Notes: generated by a model from the letters alone, not told the origin. Numbered from the stretch's first letter, positions 9,919 to 21,570 are shown. The stretch: 64,000 bases of DNA from Naematelia aurantialba (GCA_021527695.1 JAKFAO010000002.1:558001-622000), one strand, 5' to 3'. Numbers and translations: made by a program.

Positions 9919-12815
9919 TGGAGCACGTTACATCATCTCGACACGGTCTGCGTTGGGACAGGATATCGCGCAGCCCGTATGCACGGCCTGAGCCCTCCAT
10001 CAAACGGTCCTCTTCCAGCTCAGTTTGTTCTCCCCTTCAGATCGGAATTCATTTTGCTGACCATATATCTTCCTTTACGCCTCTCGCCCACCTCACAGAC
10101 CCTTGCCAGCCTGCGCAGTATACTCTCCCACGTCCCATCGCTATTTTCCCGCTCGACCACATCCATTCTTCCTACTACCCATCGGGATATCGCAGAGACG
10201 CAGTCAGAGTCTGGATCAGAAGATGGATGGAACGGAGAGCCCCCGGCCACGATGGGGGATGCCGACGTGTTCGACCTTGCTGCCGTGGGTGGAAGAAGCG
10301 GACAGGAATTTGAAGATCGGGCAGCGGAGTGGCGCTCAAAGGGAGAAATCCCTGGAGGAAGGCGGCAGATGGCCAGGCAAAATCTCCTTGACACGGTGAG
10401 CTTTACCTCTGCGATTAGCTTGTCTCAAAATGCTGATATGCGACCAGGCAACGATGTCAAGCCTCGAGCCGACGTCTCCCAAGATGCCAGGCTATCTTGC
10501 CGTCATGAAGCCGTCGCCGTCAATGCCCACTTTGACCTCGCCGACTCCCGATCACGCTACGTCACGCGCGTCGGAAAACTCTCGTCAGTCGTCACGCAAT
10601 CCTTTGCCTTCGTTTGCATCAGCAATCGGCACTACAGTAGCATCCCTACGCCCTCAGACCGCCCCTCCCCCTCGAAAGGAAACTCCTGCCGCCGTCGCCA
10701 CTCCTCGACCTGCATCGGCTGCAAATGTTCCGCAACCCATCCCCATTTCCACTCCTAGTACATTTGACACTACTCCTCAACCAGTTACGGCCCCCACTCC
10801 TGGCACGTTTGGCGCAACCGCCGGGTCACGCGCTCTTGCAGCTTTCCTCGAGGCCAAGCGTGGACAACACCTTACGCCTGAGGACATTGAAGTCATTGAG
10901 AGTCTCACGCGGAACATGAAGGCCGAATCCCTCGCTAACAGCCCCCCTCGTGACTCTCCTAAAGAACACGTGGCCACTGGCGGCTGGTCAGCCGGTACAT
11001 ATACCCCGCGCTTCCCAGCAGTGTCTTCGGCGGCGAGCAGCTTGGCCGCAACGCCTTCCCGATCCACCCAAAATCTGGCAGAAACTCCGGGCTCTGTGTT
11101 CTCCCTCGGTCGAGCCCCACCTCTTTCCACCTCGAGTGGTCGAGTGACATATCTAGGGCCCGGCATGTCACCTCGACGTATGCTCAGAAAGCCTCGAGGC
11201 AGTGTGAGGGCCCTTAACCTCAGCACTGAAGAAGATGGCGCTGCAATGAAGAAACGCCTCATCGATGGGACGGCAAAAGATACAAGCTCACGAACTGAAA
11301 TAACGCCAGCCGCCGCGCTTCCAACTCGTAGTCTATTCAGCCCCACGACTTTGCAGGATTCGCGTAGGCCGCTTGAATTTGGCAAGAGCCAGATCACAGG
11401 CTCAACAGGACCTGGCGGCTTTTCGCAGCCGGCCACCTCTACTACCCAAACTAGCACTCGACCCGATGCAGTGTCTGCAGGGAAGAAGCGTGCTGCTGAG
11501 ATCATGAAGGAGCTCATCGAAGCGGATGTCGGACCGCTAGAGTCCAGCAAACCTGATTATATGATCATTAATCCTTACGACAATCACACTACAACTCCGA
11601 GCACATCGAGCTCGACTCCCAAGCACGTCGGCAAGATCTCATCGCCAAGAACGCCCTTGCTACGATCATCTATCAAGGGGAAGGATACGGAAAAGCTGCG
11701 AGGTGCAGCCGCAAAGTTAGCAGAGCACAACACGCCGAGGCGTAAATTGACTGTTCTGGAGATCATACAAGGCAAACGACCTGTAAGTGATCTGTTCATG
11801 TCCTGGTCTTATCTAAACGTCATAGCACATTGAACCGTCCAGTCATGCCGATCTGCCGACTCCACCCCGACGCCACAGCTCGGAAGAATCATTCGAAGAG
11901 ACCAACGAGTCCGAAGAGAACAATGAAGACGACGCAGCCGATGAGATGGAGGTCGATCTCGACACCGATTTGGCTCCTTCTGCTTCGTCACCAGCACCCA
12001 GACCCCGGGAGGAATCTCCTGCACCTACTACAAAGCCTTACACAACAGCAAGGATCCCTGATCCTGAGCCTATTCAGCCCTTCAAGATGCCCGAATTGAC
12101 CTTGGCTTCTCAGCCAATCCCAACGTACCAGTCGACGTCTTTCTCTCGACCATTCGGGTCTCCCATTCAGAGCGCTGCACTGGCTGCAGCGCAACCTGCA
12201 CCGAAGCTCACCTTCACGCCTTCTGCACCGGTGTTCACACCCGCAGACAACACCGATGCTCGTTCCGACCCGTCTGCTCGATCCACAAAGCCGATCAGCA
12301 AATCGAAGAACCCGGAAGCGGTATTCTTGTCCGCTAAAGATTGCGCATTGGCCGTCGATAAGGCAGCCTTGCCCTTCTACACTTTTGCGACTGACCTGCC
12401 TGCGGACGACAGCACGCATGCCAAGGCGAAAGCCGAAGCACTGAAGCGCGTTCCGCCAAAATATGCCTTTGCGATCGACGATGCGCCTAAACCGGTTGCT
12501 CTACCGTCCAAATCGCTCGATAGCCGGCCTTGGACATGCTCGCTGTGCGTGTTGCAGAACCCGGCAACTGCGACCGAGAAATGCATAATCTGCGAAGCGC
12601 CGAAACCCAAGTCGTGTGCGACTGCAACGCTCGCTGTTTCGAAAAGTATTCCGCTGGTCAGTAGCCCGCTCGCTACGCACCCGCCTTTCACTGCGTCGTC
12701 GTCGCGTGCGTCGTCGCCCGCTGCAGGCGAGACATGGAGGTGCGGTCTATGTGGATTGCTGAATTCCGACTCTGCTAGAGATACATGCTCGATCTGTGAG
12801 CACCCGCGAAGATAG
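9919..12815 (+). CDS. RanBP2-type zinc-finger protein, probable nucleoporin-like
   Basis: The protein is long, Ser/Pro/Thr-rich and largely disordered, ending in two RanBP2-type zinc fingers (WTCSLCVLQNPATATEKCII and WRCGLCGLLNSDSARDTCSI, each W-x-C-x2-C...N...C-x2-C). An N-terminal SRSPYARPEPS segment and the LGPGMSPRRMLRKPRG segment resemble scaffold-binding parts of Nup153/Nup1-like nucleoporins, and RanBP2 fingers in that family bind Ran-GDP; this assignment is inference. Clear introns are 10397-10447 and about 11784-11825. The N terminus is uncertain: ATG 9919 gives MEHVTSSRHGLRWDRISRSP but needs a further short intron near 10020 to reach the downstream frame; ATG 9979 is the alternative. 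The last codons lie in the first unit of a tandem repeat. Few FG dipeptides are present. Confidence 0.7.
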
Positions 12816-12937
12816 AGTACTGTGCATTGTTACGACTGGGCTGGAGAACCCGCGAGAATCTCTGTACTGTGTATTGTTACGACGTGGCTGGAGAACCCGC
12901 GAGAATAGAGTACTGTGTATTGCTACGACTTGGGCTG
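12798..12937. repeat. 46-47-bp tandem repeat, 3 copies, over the zinc-finger gene 3' end
   Basis: Three head-to-tail units begin GAGCACCCGCGAAGATAG, GAGAACCCGCGAGAATCT and GAGAACCCGCGAGAATAG and end GGGCTG or GGCTG (46, 47 and 47 bp). The first unit contains the last five codons and the stop of the upstream gene. The rest of the gap to 13166 shows no gene. Confidence 0.85.
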
Positions 12938-13166
12938 CGATTTATCATGCTCAGAGTAAATTACCTTGTATGCATGGCGATGTATGATGAGATTTGCACG
13001 AGGACCGATGCTGCAGTCAGCGTCGGCACAAGGTTGCAACGCCGACTTGAGTGGGGCACCAGATCATCCATGCTATCCTGTTTACGAAGCGCTCGAGCTG
13101 GACCAACTTGACTAGACTTCATTTGAGTGCAGCGGTCCAGCAGTGGCCAGAGAGCCGGCGCGTATC

Positions 13167-15830
13167 ATGGTCGGTAAAGCGAGTATCGACTTGTCGCTGT
13201 ACTTGGTTACAGGACGAGAGCTACTCCCGCCAGGCAAGGTGGGTCGTCTGACCTCCTGCTATTGTCTCGTACGGAGCTGACACCAATTGTAGGACTACTA
13301 CGAGTCGCTCGAAGAGGTGAGCTGGCTCCACTCACCTTACTATGCTGTTTACGTTGGTCTGGCTGACAGTCCGTCCTAGTCGCTGAAGGGAGGGGTCACA
13401 CTCGTCCAAGTGCGCGAGAAAGAGGCGGATACCGGCGAAGTATGTGCATTCTAGGGCATGCCGAGGACGACGCAGAATCAGACACACGTTGTTGATCGCT
13501 GATGGCGCTAGTTTATAGAGGTCGCTCGACGGACCAAGGAGCTGTGCGATAGGGTGAGTGAGGTGTGATGTCCTAGATGGGGTGACGGTGAGCGGGACGA
13601 GCTGATGGTCTAGTACGGTGTACCGGTCTTGATCAATGATCGCATAGACGTGTGTCTGGCGATTGGTGGGTCGTGCTTTCCCGTGACCAGTCGTCCTATT
13701 CCGACTCGTATCAGATTCTCCAAGACTCTAGATGCTCATCCGGACCGATCAAACTCACCCTGGTGTCCTCGTCTTCCTCCTCGTCTTCCTCCTTGTCTTC
13801 CTTCTCACCCTCGTCGTTGTTCTCGTCCTCGTCCTCGTGTCATTGTCTGCATGGCACTGTCCGCTAACTATTTACGTATACAGGAGCGGCAGGCGTCCAC
13901 ATTGGGCAAACGGACACTCCACTCCCCTTGGCCCGCTCCCTTCTGCCACCAACAGCGATTATTGGCCTCTCCGTGACCACGCCAGCGCAGGCACAAGGAG
14001 CCGTAGACCATGGCGCAGATTACGTCGGTGTCGGCCCGGTATGGTATACCACGAGCAAGGATTTGAAGGGGAAGGAGTCTATCGGTCCTGAAGGGGTGGG
14101 GGCGGTACTGGAGGTTTTGGCTCCTAGTGGTATACCGGCGGTCGCTATTGGTGCGTCCTCGTTCTCTGGCTCTCCATCCACGTTTCTCGTCCCTGGCGCT
14201 TCGCCCGCTTCGTCGCTTCGTCGCTTCCTCTCTTCCTATCGTCCTCTCATCTCTTCTTCTCTTCTATCTTCTACTCTCCTGTGCTGCAAACGCGTCGGCC
14301 CAAGCAGCTCACTCGTCGAGACAGGTGGTATCCACCCCCCAAATCTCCCATTCTTACTGCACGCCTCTATCGCTCCAGAGTCACGAACTCACCTCGCGGG
14401 AATCGCTGTCATCTCCGATATCGTATCCTCAACCAGCCCAGAAGTAGCAGCAAGAGGACTCAGAGACGTAATTGACTCGTTCAAGCGGTCTCGCAGCAGG
14501 TCCAGGCAACTCAGCGCCGTCTTCCCCTCTGAGGTCGGACTTACCCGGACGCTTGATGGGCTGCTAGACGCAGTAACTAGACTGATGGAGGTGGTCAAGG
14601 AACAGACGCCACTCATCCATCAAGTACGTCATTAGCCTAGACGTCTCTAACAGGGTGTTCACGATACTAATCTCAACATAGATCACGAACAATGTAGTTA
14701 TCAACGATTCAGCCAATGCGACCTTGGCGGTAGGCGCCTCGCCTATCATGGCCACACATCCCAAAGATGTGGCAGACTTATCCCCGGCCATCGGCGCACT
14801 CCTCATCAATTTTGGGTGAGTCAGAATGCTGCTCTGCTCTCGGGTCCCTGTGTGCTTGCTAACAGACCAAGGACGATCTCTGACAAAGAGGGCATGTTCG
14901 TGGCTGGACGACAGGCGAATGTCAACCGCAAACCCCTGGTGTTTGATCCTGTGGCAGTGGGCGGCACGGCAGTATCGCAGCAGACACTTCAAAGGGTGCG
15001 AAGAATACGGAAGGCGCAATGTGTGCTAGGTCAGCTGATGGATGTAGAGCTCTTGAGCCACTGGCAGCCAACAGTCATCAAGGGGAACGCAGCCGAGATT
15101 GGCGCACTGGCGGGCTCTTCCGAGGTAGGAGAATCAGCATAATTTCAGGAGAAACCGTGGCTCACGGAGAACGAGGTTGCGACGAGGGGAGTGGATTCTG
15201 CGGGCTCGGGATTCAAGCAGCCCGCGACACTCGTCAAGAGCCTTGCTAGACGGCGCGGTGAGTCACGGGGAACATTGAGCCGAATTCAGCAAAGGCTGAC
15301 GCTAGCGAACCGCAGGCGCGATCATCGTCCTCACCGGTGAATCAGACTACATCTCGGACGGCGAGACCGTTGTGAAAGCGTCAAACGGGCACTCATTGGT
15401 CAGTCCGAATTTGCGCTACTTGCGCGTGTTGAAGTGCGCTCATGTCGCAGCTTGGCCGTATCACCGGGTCGGGATGTATAACCGGAACCCTGATCGCGAC
15501 GTTCTGTGCCGGAGCGCGACTTGAGCACCTCGGAACGAAGGAGCCATTCGAAGAGGCAGGGACGCTGGTACAAGGAGATATGCTGGCTGGGGCATTAGCC
15601 GGGTGTGTATCTCCTCCACCTCCTTGTTTCATGTCTGCATGTTGGCTCTGCCTCTGCCTTGTACGCTGACAATCGCAAGGGTGCTGGTCATGACAGTTGC
15701 GGCCGAGGTGGCGGCTGCGCGAGACGACGTGCGAGGACCGGGGACGTTCCGCTCTGCGCTCCTGGACGAGCTGTACAACCTGACTCCGGCCGTGTTGAAG
15801 CAGCGAGCAAAGGTGGAGATCTTGACGTAG
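13167..15830 (+). CDS. THI6: bifunctional thiamine phosphate synthase / hydroxyethylthiazole kinase
   Basis: The N-terminal half joins HMP pyrophosphate to thiazole phosphate to make thiamine phosphate. It has the ThiE signatures [42 protein letters not shown] and AVAIGGIHP. The C-terminal half phosphorylates hydroxyethylthiazole, with ThiM signatures [42 protein letters not shown] and [13 protein letters not shown]. This two-enzyme fusion is the usual fungal Thi6 arrangement. Start ATG 13167 gives [15 protein letters not shown], directly at the TPS barrel's first strand. At least eight introns are present; the one at about 14151-14325 is unusually long and TTCC/TCG-rich. At the fourth junction the frame [14 protein letters not shown] selects the acceptor GCGCTAG rather than TTATAG. 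Confidence 0.96.
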
Positions 15831-16061
15831 GGGAGCATTCACATTATGCATTTGCATTGGCCGATGAGCGCAAGGATGCACCGCGTCTGCAATTCCAACG
15901 GTCTGCAATTCCCGAGTAGGAGGGTAGCATGACGTGTCTTTTCGGATCGAAAATATCGGTTTGTTCGCTGCTTCCGTTCGTCCCGAGCCAAGCAGCGTTG
16001 CAACGACGAGCACTACAGCACTACCCACTGCGGTGCCATCCCAGGAAGACAGCAGCGAGGA

Positions 16062-16934
16062 ATGGGAGCACCACTCGTGCGCTCCGTCTGGGCAGGCGCG
16101 AGCAGCAGCCTTCGTCGTTCCGTTGCCGCATACACGCGTATCCAAGCATCACCGTTTGCCTCGTCTTCGCGCGTCGGCCTGGACTTTTCCGCCCCGCGGT
16201 TCGCCGACCCCGAGCCGGAGGCCGCTCCCGCTCCATCTCCAGCTTTTGCGACGACCACGACCACCACGACAACCACGCTGCTGGATGCGCCAGCGCCAGA
16301 GCCAGCTCCGGAGCCTGCTTCCACGGGCGACTCCACGGCAGAAGATGCTGAAGCGGCCACCTCGGGTGAGGCTTCCTCAGGTGAGGCCTCCTCGGGTGAG
16401 GAGCTGAAACGCATACCGCGATTCAACATCGCCGCATCGCGCGCTGCCTCGTCTCAAGCTTCGAGCAGGGCGAACCGCCTGATCCCTGCGTTGCCGAGCA
16501 CGATGCAGTCTGGCCGGCGGTACGCGCCCGAGTCAGACCCGTTTGCCAATGCGCTCGCGGTGACGCACACGCTGCACGTGCGGTCGCACCGCAACAACTG
16601 CCTGCTCGCGTTCACCGACGCGATCGGGTCCGTGGTCGGGACGATCAGCGGCGGGAACGGCAAGGTCTTCAAAGGCCAGCACACGGCGTCGTACGAGGCC
16701 ACCACGCAGGCCTCGCTGAAGATGTTCGACCGGATCCGAGACTTCCTCGCGGACGGCGCTCGCGTCCGCCTGCGCCTCAGCTTCAACGGTCTGCATGGGC
16801 TCGGCAGGGAGGCATTCACCGCGGCCCTGATGGCGCCCGAAGCGAACGATCTGAGGCAGTTGATCGTGAGGGTCGAAGATAGGACACGGATCAAGATCGG
16901 CGGCACCAGGGCCAGGAAGAAGAGAAGAATCTAA
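16062..16934 (+). CDS. mitochondrial small-subunit ribosomal protein uS11m
   Basis: The intronless frame encodes 290 residues. The first ~40 are Arg/Ser/Ala-rich without acids (VWAGASSSLRRSVAAYTR), typical of a mitochondrial presequence. A low-complexity linker follows: PAPEPAPEP, a run of nine Thr, and repeated SSGEA. The conserved uS11 domain fills the last ~130 residues (HTLHVRSHRNNCLLAFTDA, FKGQHTASYEATTQASLKM, IKIGGTRARKKRRI). The protein is part of the mitoribosome platform; the yeast counterpart is Mrps18. Its basic C-terminal end replaces the usual PHNGCRPPKKRRV-type end by a similar GTRARKKRRI. Confidence 0.9.
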   Translation: MGAPLVRSVWAGASSSLRRSVAAYTRIQASPFASSSRVGLDFSAPRFADPEPEAAPAPSPAFATTTTTTTTTLLDAPAPEPAPEPASTGDSTAEDAEAATSGEASSGEASSGEELKRIPRFNIAASRAASSQASSRANRLIPALPSTMQSGRRYAPESDPFANALAVTHTLHVRSHRNNCLLAFTDAIGSVVGTISGGNGKVFKGQHTASYEATTQASLKMFDRIRDFLADGARVRLRLSFNGLHGLGREAFTAALMAPEANDLRQLIVRVEDRTRIKIGGTRARKKRRI

Positions 16935-17572
16935 TCCGCGCTTTAAACAGAGCACCAACAGCCTCACTCGGCGTTGCTCGATTCATGTGAGTCGTCATCG
17001 TCACAGCATGTTCAGCGCGCGAACCTGTATTCATACTAACGCAAACCTCAGATAGTAGGCTTGTAATCGCACATGCAAGCTTTGTCTCCCGACGACACAC
17101 TGACCCCAGCTTGTGGCCCTATCTATTTACAAGTGTCTCTGGTGATTCGTGTCGCTTCTCACTGGGACAATCCCTGAATATCTCCAACTCCTCCCCGGCT
17201 CTTTCGAAGCCCCTTCACACCGCATTCACCGGGCGAAGGGGTCAAAAAGTAAGCCAACAGTGCCATACCCCACGAGGTCCTTGTTTATTCCTCTATCCCT
17301 CCTTCTCCACGGGCACAGAGTTATGCTTAGAGGGCACATCTGACCCCGGTATTCCCACTCTAATCTAGCTTGTTTTGACATGAATGCATGGTATATGTCG
17401 GTCGACATGAACTTTGACGAGTCTGTGAGAGCGCTCGATGCGCCGGATGATACAGAATGTAGTGGGATGACGTGAAGTTCTGCAAGAGAAGCAAATAACT
17501 CCGACTAATAGCAAGCCAAGAGACCCCCGCCTGAATTGTAACGATCGAAGCAGGTGCACGGGACGCATCACC
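16935..17572. other. convergent intergenic region
   Basis: The 640 bp between the uS11m stop and the 3' end of the next minus-strand gene holds no recognisable gene, and the short open frames are not conserved families. No strong tandem repeat is seen. It probably carries the 3' UTRs and polyadenylation sites of both genes. Confidence 0.4.
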
Positions 17573-19922
17573 CTAACCCTTAGGCTTCGCCTCAGTTGCC
17601 TTGGCAGATCCCTTGTTCGCCTTCGCGAAAGACCCCGAAACTTGCGGAGGCATCTCAGAAACATCCGCATAGGCCACCGTCACACCGCCCTTCCTCAGAA
17701 GCCTTCCCGCGTTCGGTGTACCTTTGGCGGAGAGCGTCTTTGCCGTGCTGGCGCGTTTAGCTTTACGCAGTGGTTTGTTGGCTGGATCGCTTTCAACGCC
17801 ATTTGTTTGGGAAGGGTTCGTCGACTCGGCGGGACCCTCGAAGAGACTGTGTCTGCCCTCGCTGTTTACAGCAAAAGGCTTGCAAGACATAGCACTAATC
17901 GTTGGGTCGACATTAGGCGGTTTGACGGTCACCTCCTGATGATCCTGCCACTAGATGAGCTGGACTACAATCATAAAACTGAACTCACCGCTGGTATCCC
18001 GCTATCAATACTGAGTAGATCCATAGCGACATCGCCAAGCATCGAATCGTCCTGGTAAGAACGAAGGACAGCGGCCGAGACTGGTGACAAGCTATTGACA
18101 ACTGCTGATAATCTATCCTCGGAGGGCTGGTCCTTCTTCATCCTCCAGTTACCGCTTGCGTCTGCCTTTGACGAGGCGTGCAGGACAACTTTGGGTGCAG
18201 GTGCCAGGAGTATGGGTTGTGCACCACGTAGTTGTTCACGATTTCCCATGAAGACTCGAGGGTGTGAGGCTCTGACGGGCATTGGGACGGAGTGACCGCG
18301 CTGATGGATATGAATCTCCCTTGTGGACTGCAGATCTGACGAGCTAGCACTGTGCGGCTTGGCCGAATGCAGTGCGTGCTCGAACAAATCATTGAATACG
18401 TCTTTACCTTCCTCGCCCGCAGGAGAGCCCGGTATGGGTGAGAGCTCGTGCCCAGCCCCTTGAGTCCTGAGACTCCTCGCCACCAATAAGGGAGCCGACT
18501 CGGCGGCTATCTTTTCCGATTGTATGTCCAAAGGGACATTTACGCGTCTAGTGGTCGTCTGGCGAGGCTCGATAGCCGACTGCTGAACAGCATTGGCAAT
18601 CTGCGCAATCATCAGCAGCCTTGCCAGCAGGGAACAGAACAAACGTGCCCTTTTCTGGATTTTTTCCACTTCTCTGATCCTCTCTGTGACTTCAGTTTTG
18701 CCACTCGAGCTTTTTCGCAATCCAATGCTCTGATACGGATCCCGTATCATGACCTTTTGACTGCTCGTGGTACTGTGCGAGGTTGAGGTGTTCGAGGTAG
18801 TATTTACCTTCTTGGAATCTCCACTGTTCCAGGATTTTGAACTTGAAGTGGTGACGGCACTCCCACCGGAGACGTTGCGAGGCGCTTCGGGATTGCCGGT
18901 ATCTGTGTGCGGCGCTTCTGCGTCGGGGACTGCCCGCAGGCCCCACACGTTGGCCAAATATTCATTCTTGTCTGCGACGATGGCATCCACACCACTGAAA
19001 TGTCAACTGAAACTGCTGGGAGATGAAGGGAAGACCAGCAAACAGCAAGCGACGATAGCATTGGAAGATTGTAGGTTGTTGGGATCCAATGCTCAACTCA
19101 CCTCGGATTACGGGCATACGGGAGGGATAGTGGCCCCATAAGTGGAGCGATCGACTTATAAGTGGCGCCGTTAGGAAGTCTCGCGCGTTTACAGAACTTC
19201 ATTTGTTCCTTTCGCCACTCGCAAGTCTCAAGCTGACTGATCGTGACTGGCCGGCCCAACATCTCGCTGGCTACATTCTCCACCATGATGACATCATTGG
19301 CGGCAACATTGCAGTCCTTGATAACATCTTTGAGTTCAGTGTCGTCTGATATAGCGATACGACCAGATAGGGTGGGAGGCCGAAAGAACGCCGGAAGCTT
19401 CGACGGCGTAGCATCCGGGTGAGAAACGTTCTGCCGACGGAATATAAATGGGATGCTCTGCTCTCCCAGGTATACTTCGTGAGGCGAAGAAAATGCAGCC
19501 GTTGATCTGTCGGTAGTACCTGTGCTGGGAGTCTCCGTCGTCTGGAAGGAGATTCGGCGATTCGGCTTTAGAGAGAGAGCCAGGTTGGCACCGGTTTCCT
19601 GTTCGATGACATCTGAGCCCTTGGTCCTGGTCGCGAGAACCGAAGGCTCCACTGGCAGCAGGGTAGATTCTGTACCAGTCGTCGCGAATGCTGCATCCGA
19701 GGTTGAAGGACACCTACGCCCATCCTGACTCTCGTCGTCCACTGTGGCATGGTCGACTGGGGAGATACCACTCGGCCGGAGTTTCTGGAAAAGATCAAGG
19801 ACAGCGCTCATGCCGCGTAGCAGGAGTTGGAGGTAGAAGTAGCAGGAGAAATACAAGCTGTGCCAGAGAAGGAAGACGAGCAAGCCAGGAAGAAGGAAGA
19901 ATTTGCCTAGCAACCTAGGCAT
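17573..19922 (-). CDS. uncharacterised protein with N-terminal membrane segment
   Basis: I do not recognise the family. Exon 1 (19922-19098 approx.) opens with a very hydrophobic, aromatic segment (KFFLLPGLLVFLLWHSLYF) that would act as a signal anchor. Ser/Thr-rich disordered sequence follows, then a better-ordered block (LKDVIKDCNVAANDVIMVEN, SQLETCEWRKEQMKFCKRAR, NGATYKSIAPLMGPLSLPYA). Exon 2 (to about 17990) continues with VDAIVADKNEYLANVWGLRA, a Ser-rich stretch, a basic helix (VTERIREVEKIQKRARLF) and low-complexity sequence. The final exon is Lys/Ala-rich and ends KATEAKPKG-stop. Exons join in frame (ARNPR-GVDAIVADK, SGIPA-EVTVKPPN). The block around the first junction is the most likely conserved domain. 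Location at an endomembrane or the nuclear envelope is possible but only a guess. Confidence 0.7.
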
Positions 19923-20252
19923 GTGTGAGAGGATTCTGATGCGCTGAGGTAAAGCGGCAAGAACCTTGCGACAACAGGTATCGTCTATGTCAAAAAAGCT
20001 ACTGAGCTGTCGACAAGGTATGCAATCATGCTAAGCTGTGTGTGGTTGACTAAGGAGAGGGATGTCTTGGAGAATGTAAGAGAAGAGAGAAGAAAGAGAA
20101 GAGAGAAAGAGCACAGAACACACGGGCTCACGGCTCACGAGTGCCACTTGCCACGTGCCATCGCTACAGTTGCTTTCTTCGGAATGTGCATAGGACTGCT
20201 CACTATAAACTATGCTGGGGTTTCCCGTAGTCGCCAGATATAGATGCTGCGA
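19923..20252. other. upstream region of the membrane-anchored unknown gene
   Basis: This 330-bp gap is the promoter side of the gene ending at 19922 and the 3' side of the dioxygenase gene. It contains a purine-rich AGAGAAGAGAGAAAGAG stretch near 20080-20110 and one CACGTG box at 20152-20157. No gene is seen. Confidence 0.4.
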
Positions 20253-21438
20253 TCAAGCTGTTTGGCTCTTCCACCTCCACATCCCCCACCCCAAGGTCGA
20301 ATCAACCTCTGCGTAAATTGTCTCCAGCTCATCTCGCTCCTCCACCGCTGCAGCACTTGCCACCAACGGAAGCAGATGTTCTGGTGTAGGATGGGCTCGC
20401 TTGTACAACGGGTGGCGGAAGAGTGTCATGATTGCCTCGAGAGGTTTCGAGGATCCCACGGCGTCTATCGTAGCCTGCATGTAATGTGGCCCATAGACTG
20501 ATACATCTCCGCCGCCAACTACAGTTCCATTTAGCATTCAACACACTTAGATGAACGGGCCTGAATAAGACTCACAGGCGTCACGGAGGTTGTGCACCAC
20601 TTGGCCGGTGCCCATGATCGCATACCCTTCGTTCCTGTGACCTTTAGGCCTTGGTTGGGCAAACAACCAGACGACTTACCGCAGAGGAGCGAGGGCTTTT
20701 CCAAGCTTTGCGGTGCTCACTGGACTACCATCACCGGGCAATGACACTTGAACGATAGGGATGTCTGTCTTGCCTTCGAAAGCGACTTTGAATGGCACTT
20801 TCGCCCACTCAGCTCCCGTTACTTCTGATGCGCTCGTGACACGCACCCCAAACTCCGTGATCAAGACCTCGCTCCTGAGTCCGCCCTGGGAGTCCAGCCT
20901 TCTCCAATGCACTGAGGACACCGGCCAAGAGAGCTGGATCTCCATGCGACTCGAATGTCTGCTGGTAATAATGTCTAGGGAAGTTGTAAAAATCGTACAC
21001 TAGTGGATTGGAGGAATCTTTATTTACTATGATCGTTAATCAGCCAATGTGGCTCACAGCAGTGTATCTCACGTCCACAGTAGCCAGTGTGACGGAAGTT
21101 GACCTACCTAGCACCCCGTCCCGTCCTTCATTCTCCCAGTGAGCGCTGATAACGATCAATCCCTTTGGCTTTGCCTCGCTAATGATCCGCCCATAAACTT
21201 GCCAAGCCTTGTAAGGTCCTGAGCTAGAGTCGAACATGGTAGGCGGACCGCCATGAGAAAGAAAGTACACATCGCCCTTCTTGCCAGCCGGAGAGACAGT
21301 CATGTTGCGAAGAATATTTTGCGGGTGGACGCTGCGTGTGGCTCTGCTTAAAGAGGGAGAGAACGTGTTGAGAAGGTAAGCGCCGAGTGCGATGAGAACT
21401 GTGAGCCTAATTGCACTGGGTATGAGGCGGTTTGACAT
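20253..21438 (-). CDS. LigB-type extradiol dioxygenase (DODA-like)
   Basis: This family opens catechol rings between or beside the hydroxyls using a non-haem metal; plant and fungal members include 4,5-DOPA dioxygenase. Metal and active-site motifs are visible: YFLSHGGPPTMFD, LIVISAHWE, VYDFYNFPRHYYQQTF, GLDHGVWVPF and IMGTGQVVHNLRD. The C terminus is LGWGMWRWKSQTA. An N-terminal hydrophobic segment (AIRLTVLIALGAYLL) precedes the catalytic domain, so the enzyme may be membrane-anchored or secreted, which is unusual for the family. ATG 21438 (MSNRLIPSA) is chosen because the upstream in-frame ATG at 21549 lies among three CACGTG boxes and would leave almost no promoter; 21549 remains possible. 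A third ATG, just before the catalytic domain (MTVSPAGKKG), would give a cytosolic form. The true substrate is unknown. Confidence 0.88.
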
Positions 21439-21539
21439 CAACCCAGCGAGGGGATGGGACGGGTCATATCCCCATCCTTCTATGTACGATTCCAGTATAG
21501 GGGATCTATCTGACAAAGCTTTCACAGCAACGAGACACC

Positions 21540-21570
21540 CACGTGGCATTCACGTGGGTATGATCACGTG
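21540..21570. promoter_or_regulatory. three CACGTG boxes in the LigB/NOC3 divergent promoter
   Basis: Perfect palindromic E-boxes occur at 21540-21545, 21551-21556 and 21565-21570. In fungi CACGTG is bound by bHLH factors such as Cbf1 and Pho4-like proteins. The spacing places them about 110 bp upstream of the NOC3 start (21682) and about 100 bp upstream of the chosen dioxygenase start. Three in 31 bp is far denser than the scattered single copies elsewhere in the window. Confidence 0.6.

Noticed and set aside
9803..10003. 66-codon minus-strand frame between LIG1 and the zinc-finger gene
   Set aside because: The Arg/Glu repeat at its end is the CT microsatellite translated; no homology recognised and it overlaps the zinc-finger gene start.
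15393..16145. 250-codon minus-strand frame
   Set aside because: Lies antisense to the conserved THI6 3' exons and uS11m start; a shadow frame.
17571..17580. CCCTAACCCT, telomere-like; also near 37952
   Set aside because: Only one and a half units each. The first is the end of a coding sequence (PKG-stop) and the second lies in a UBC9 intron; not an interstitial telomere.
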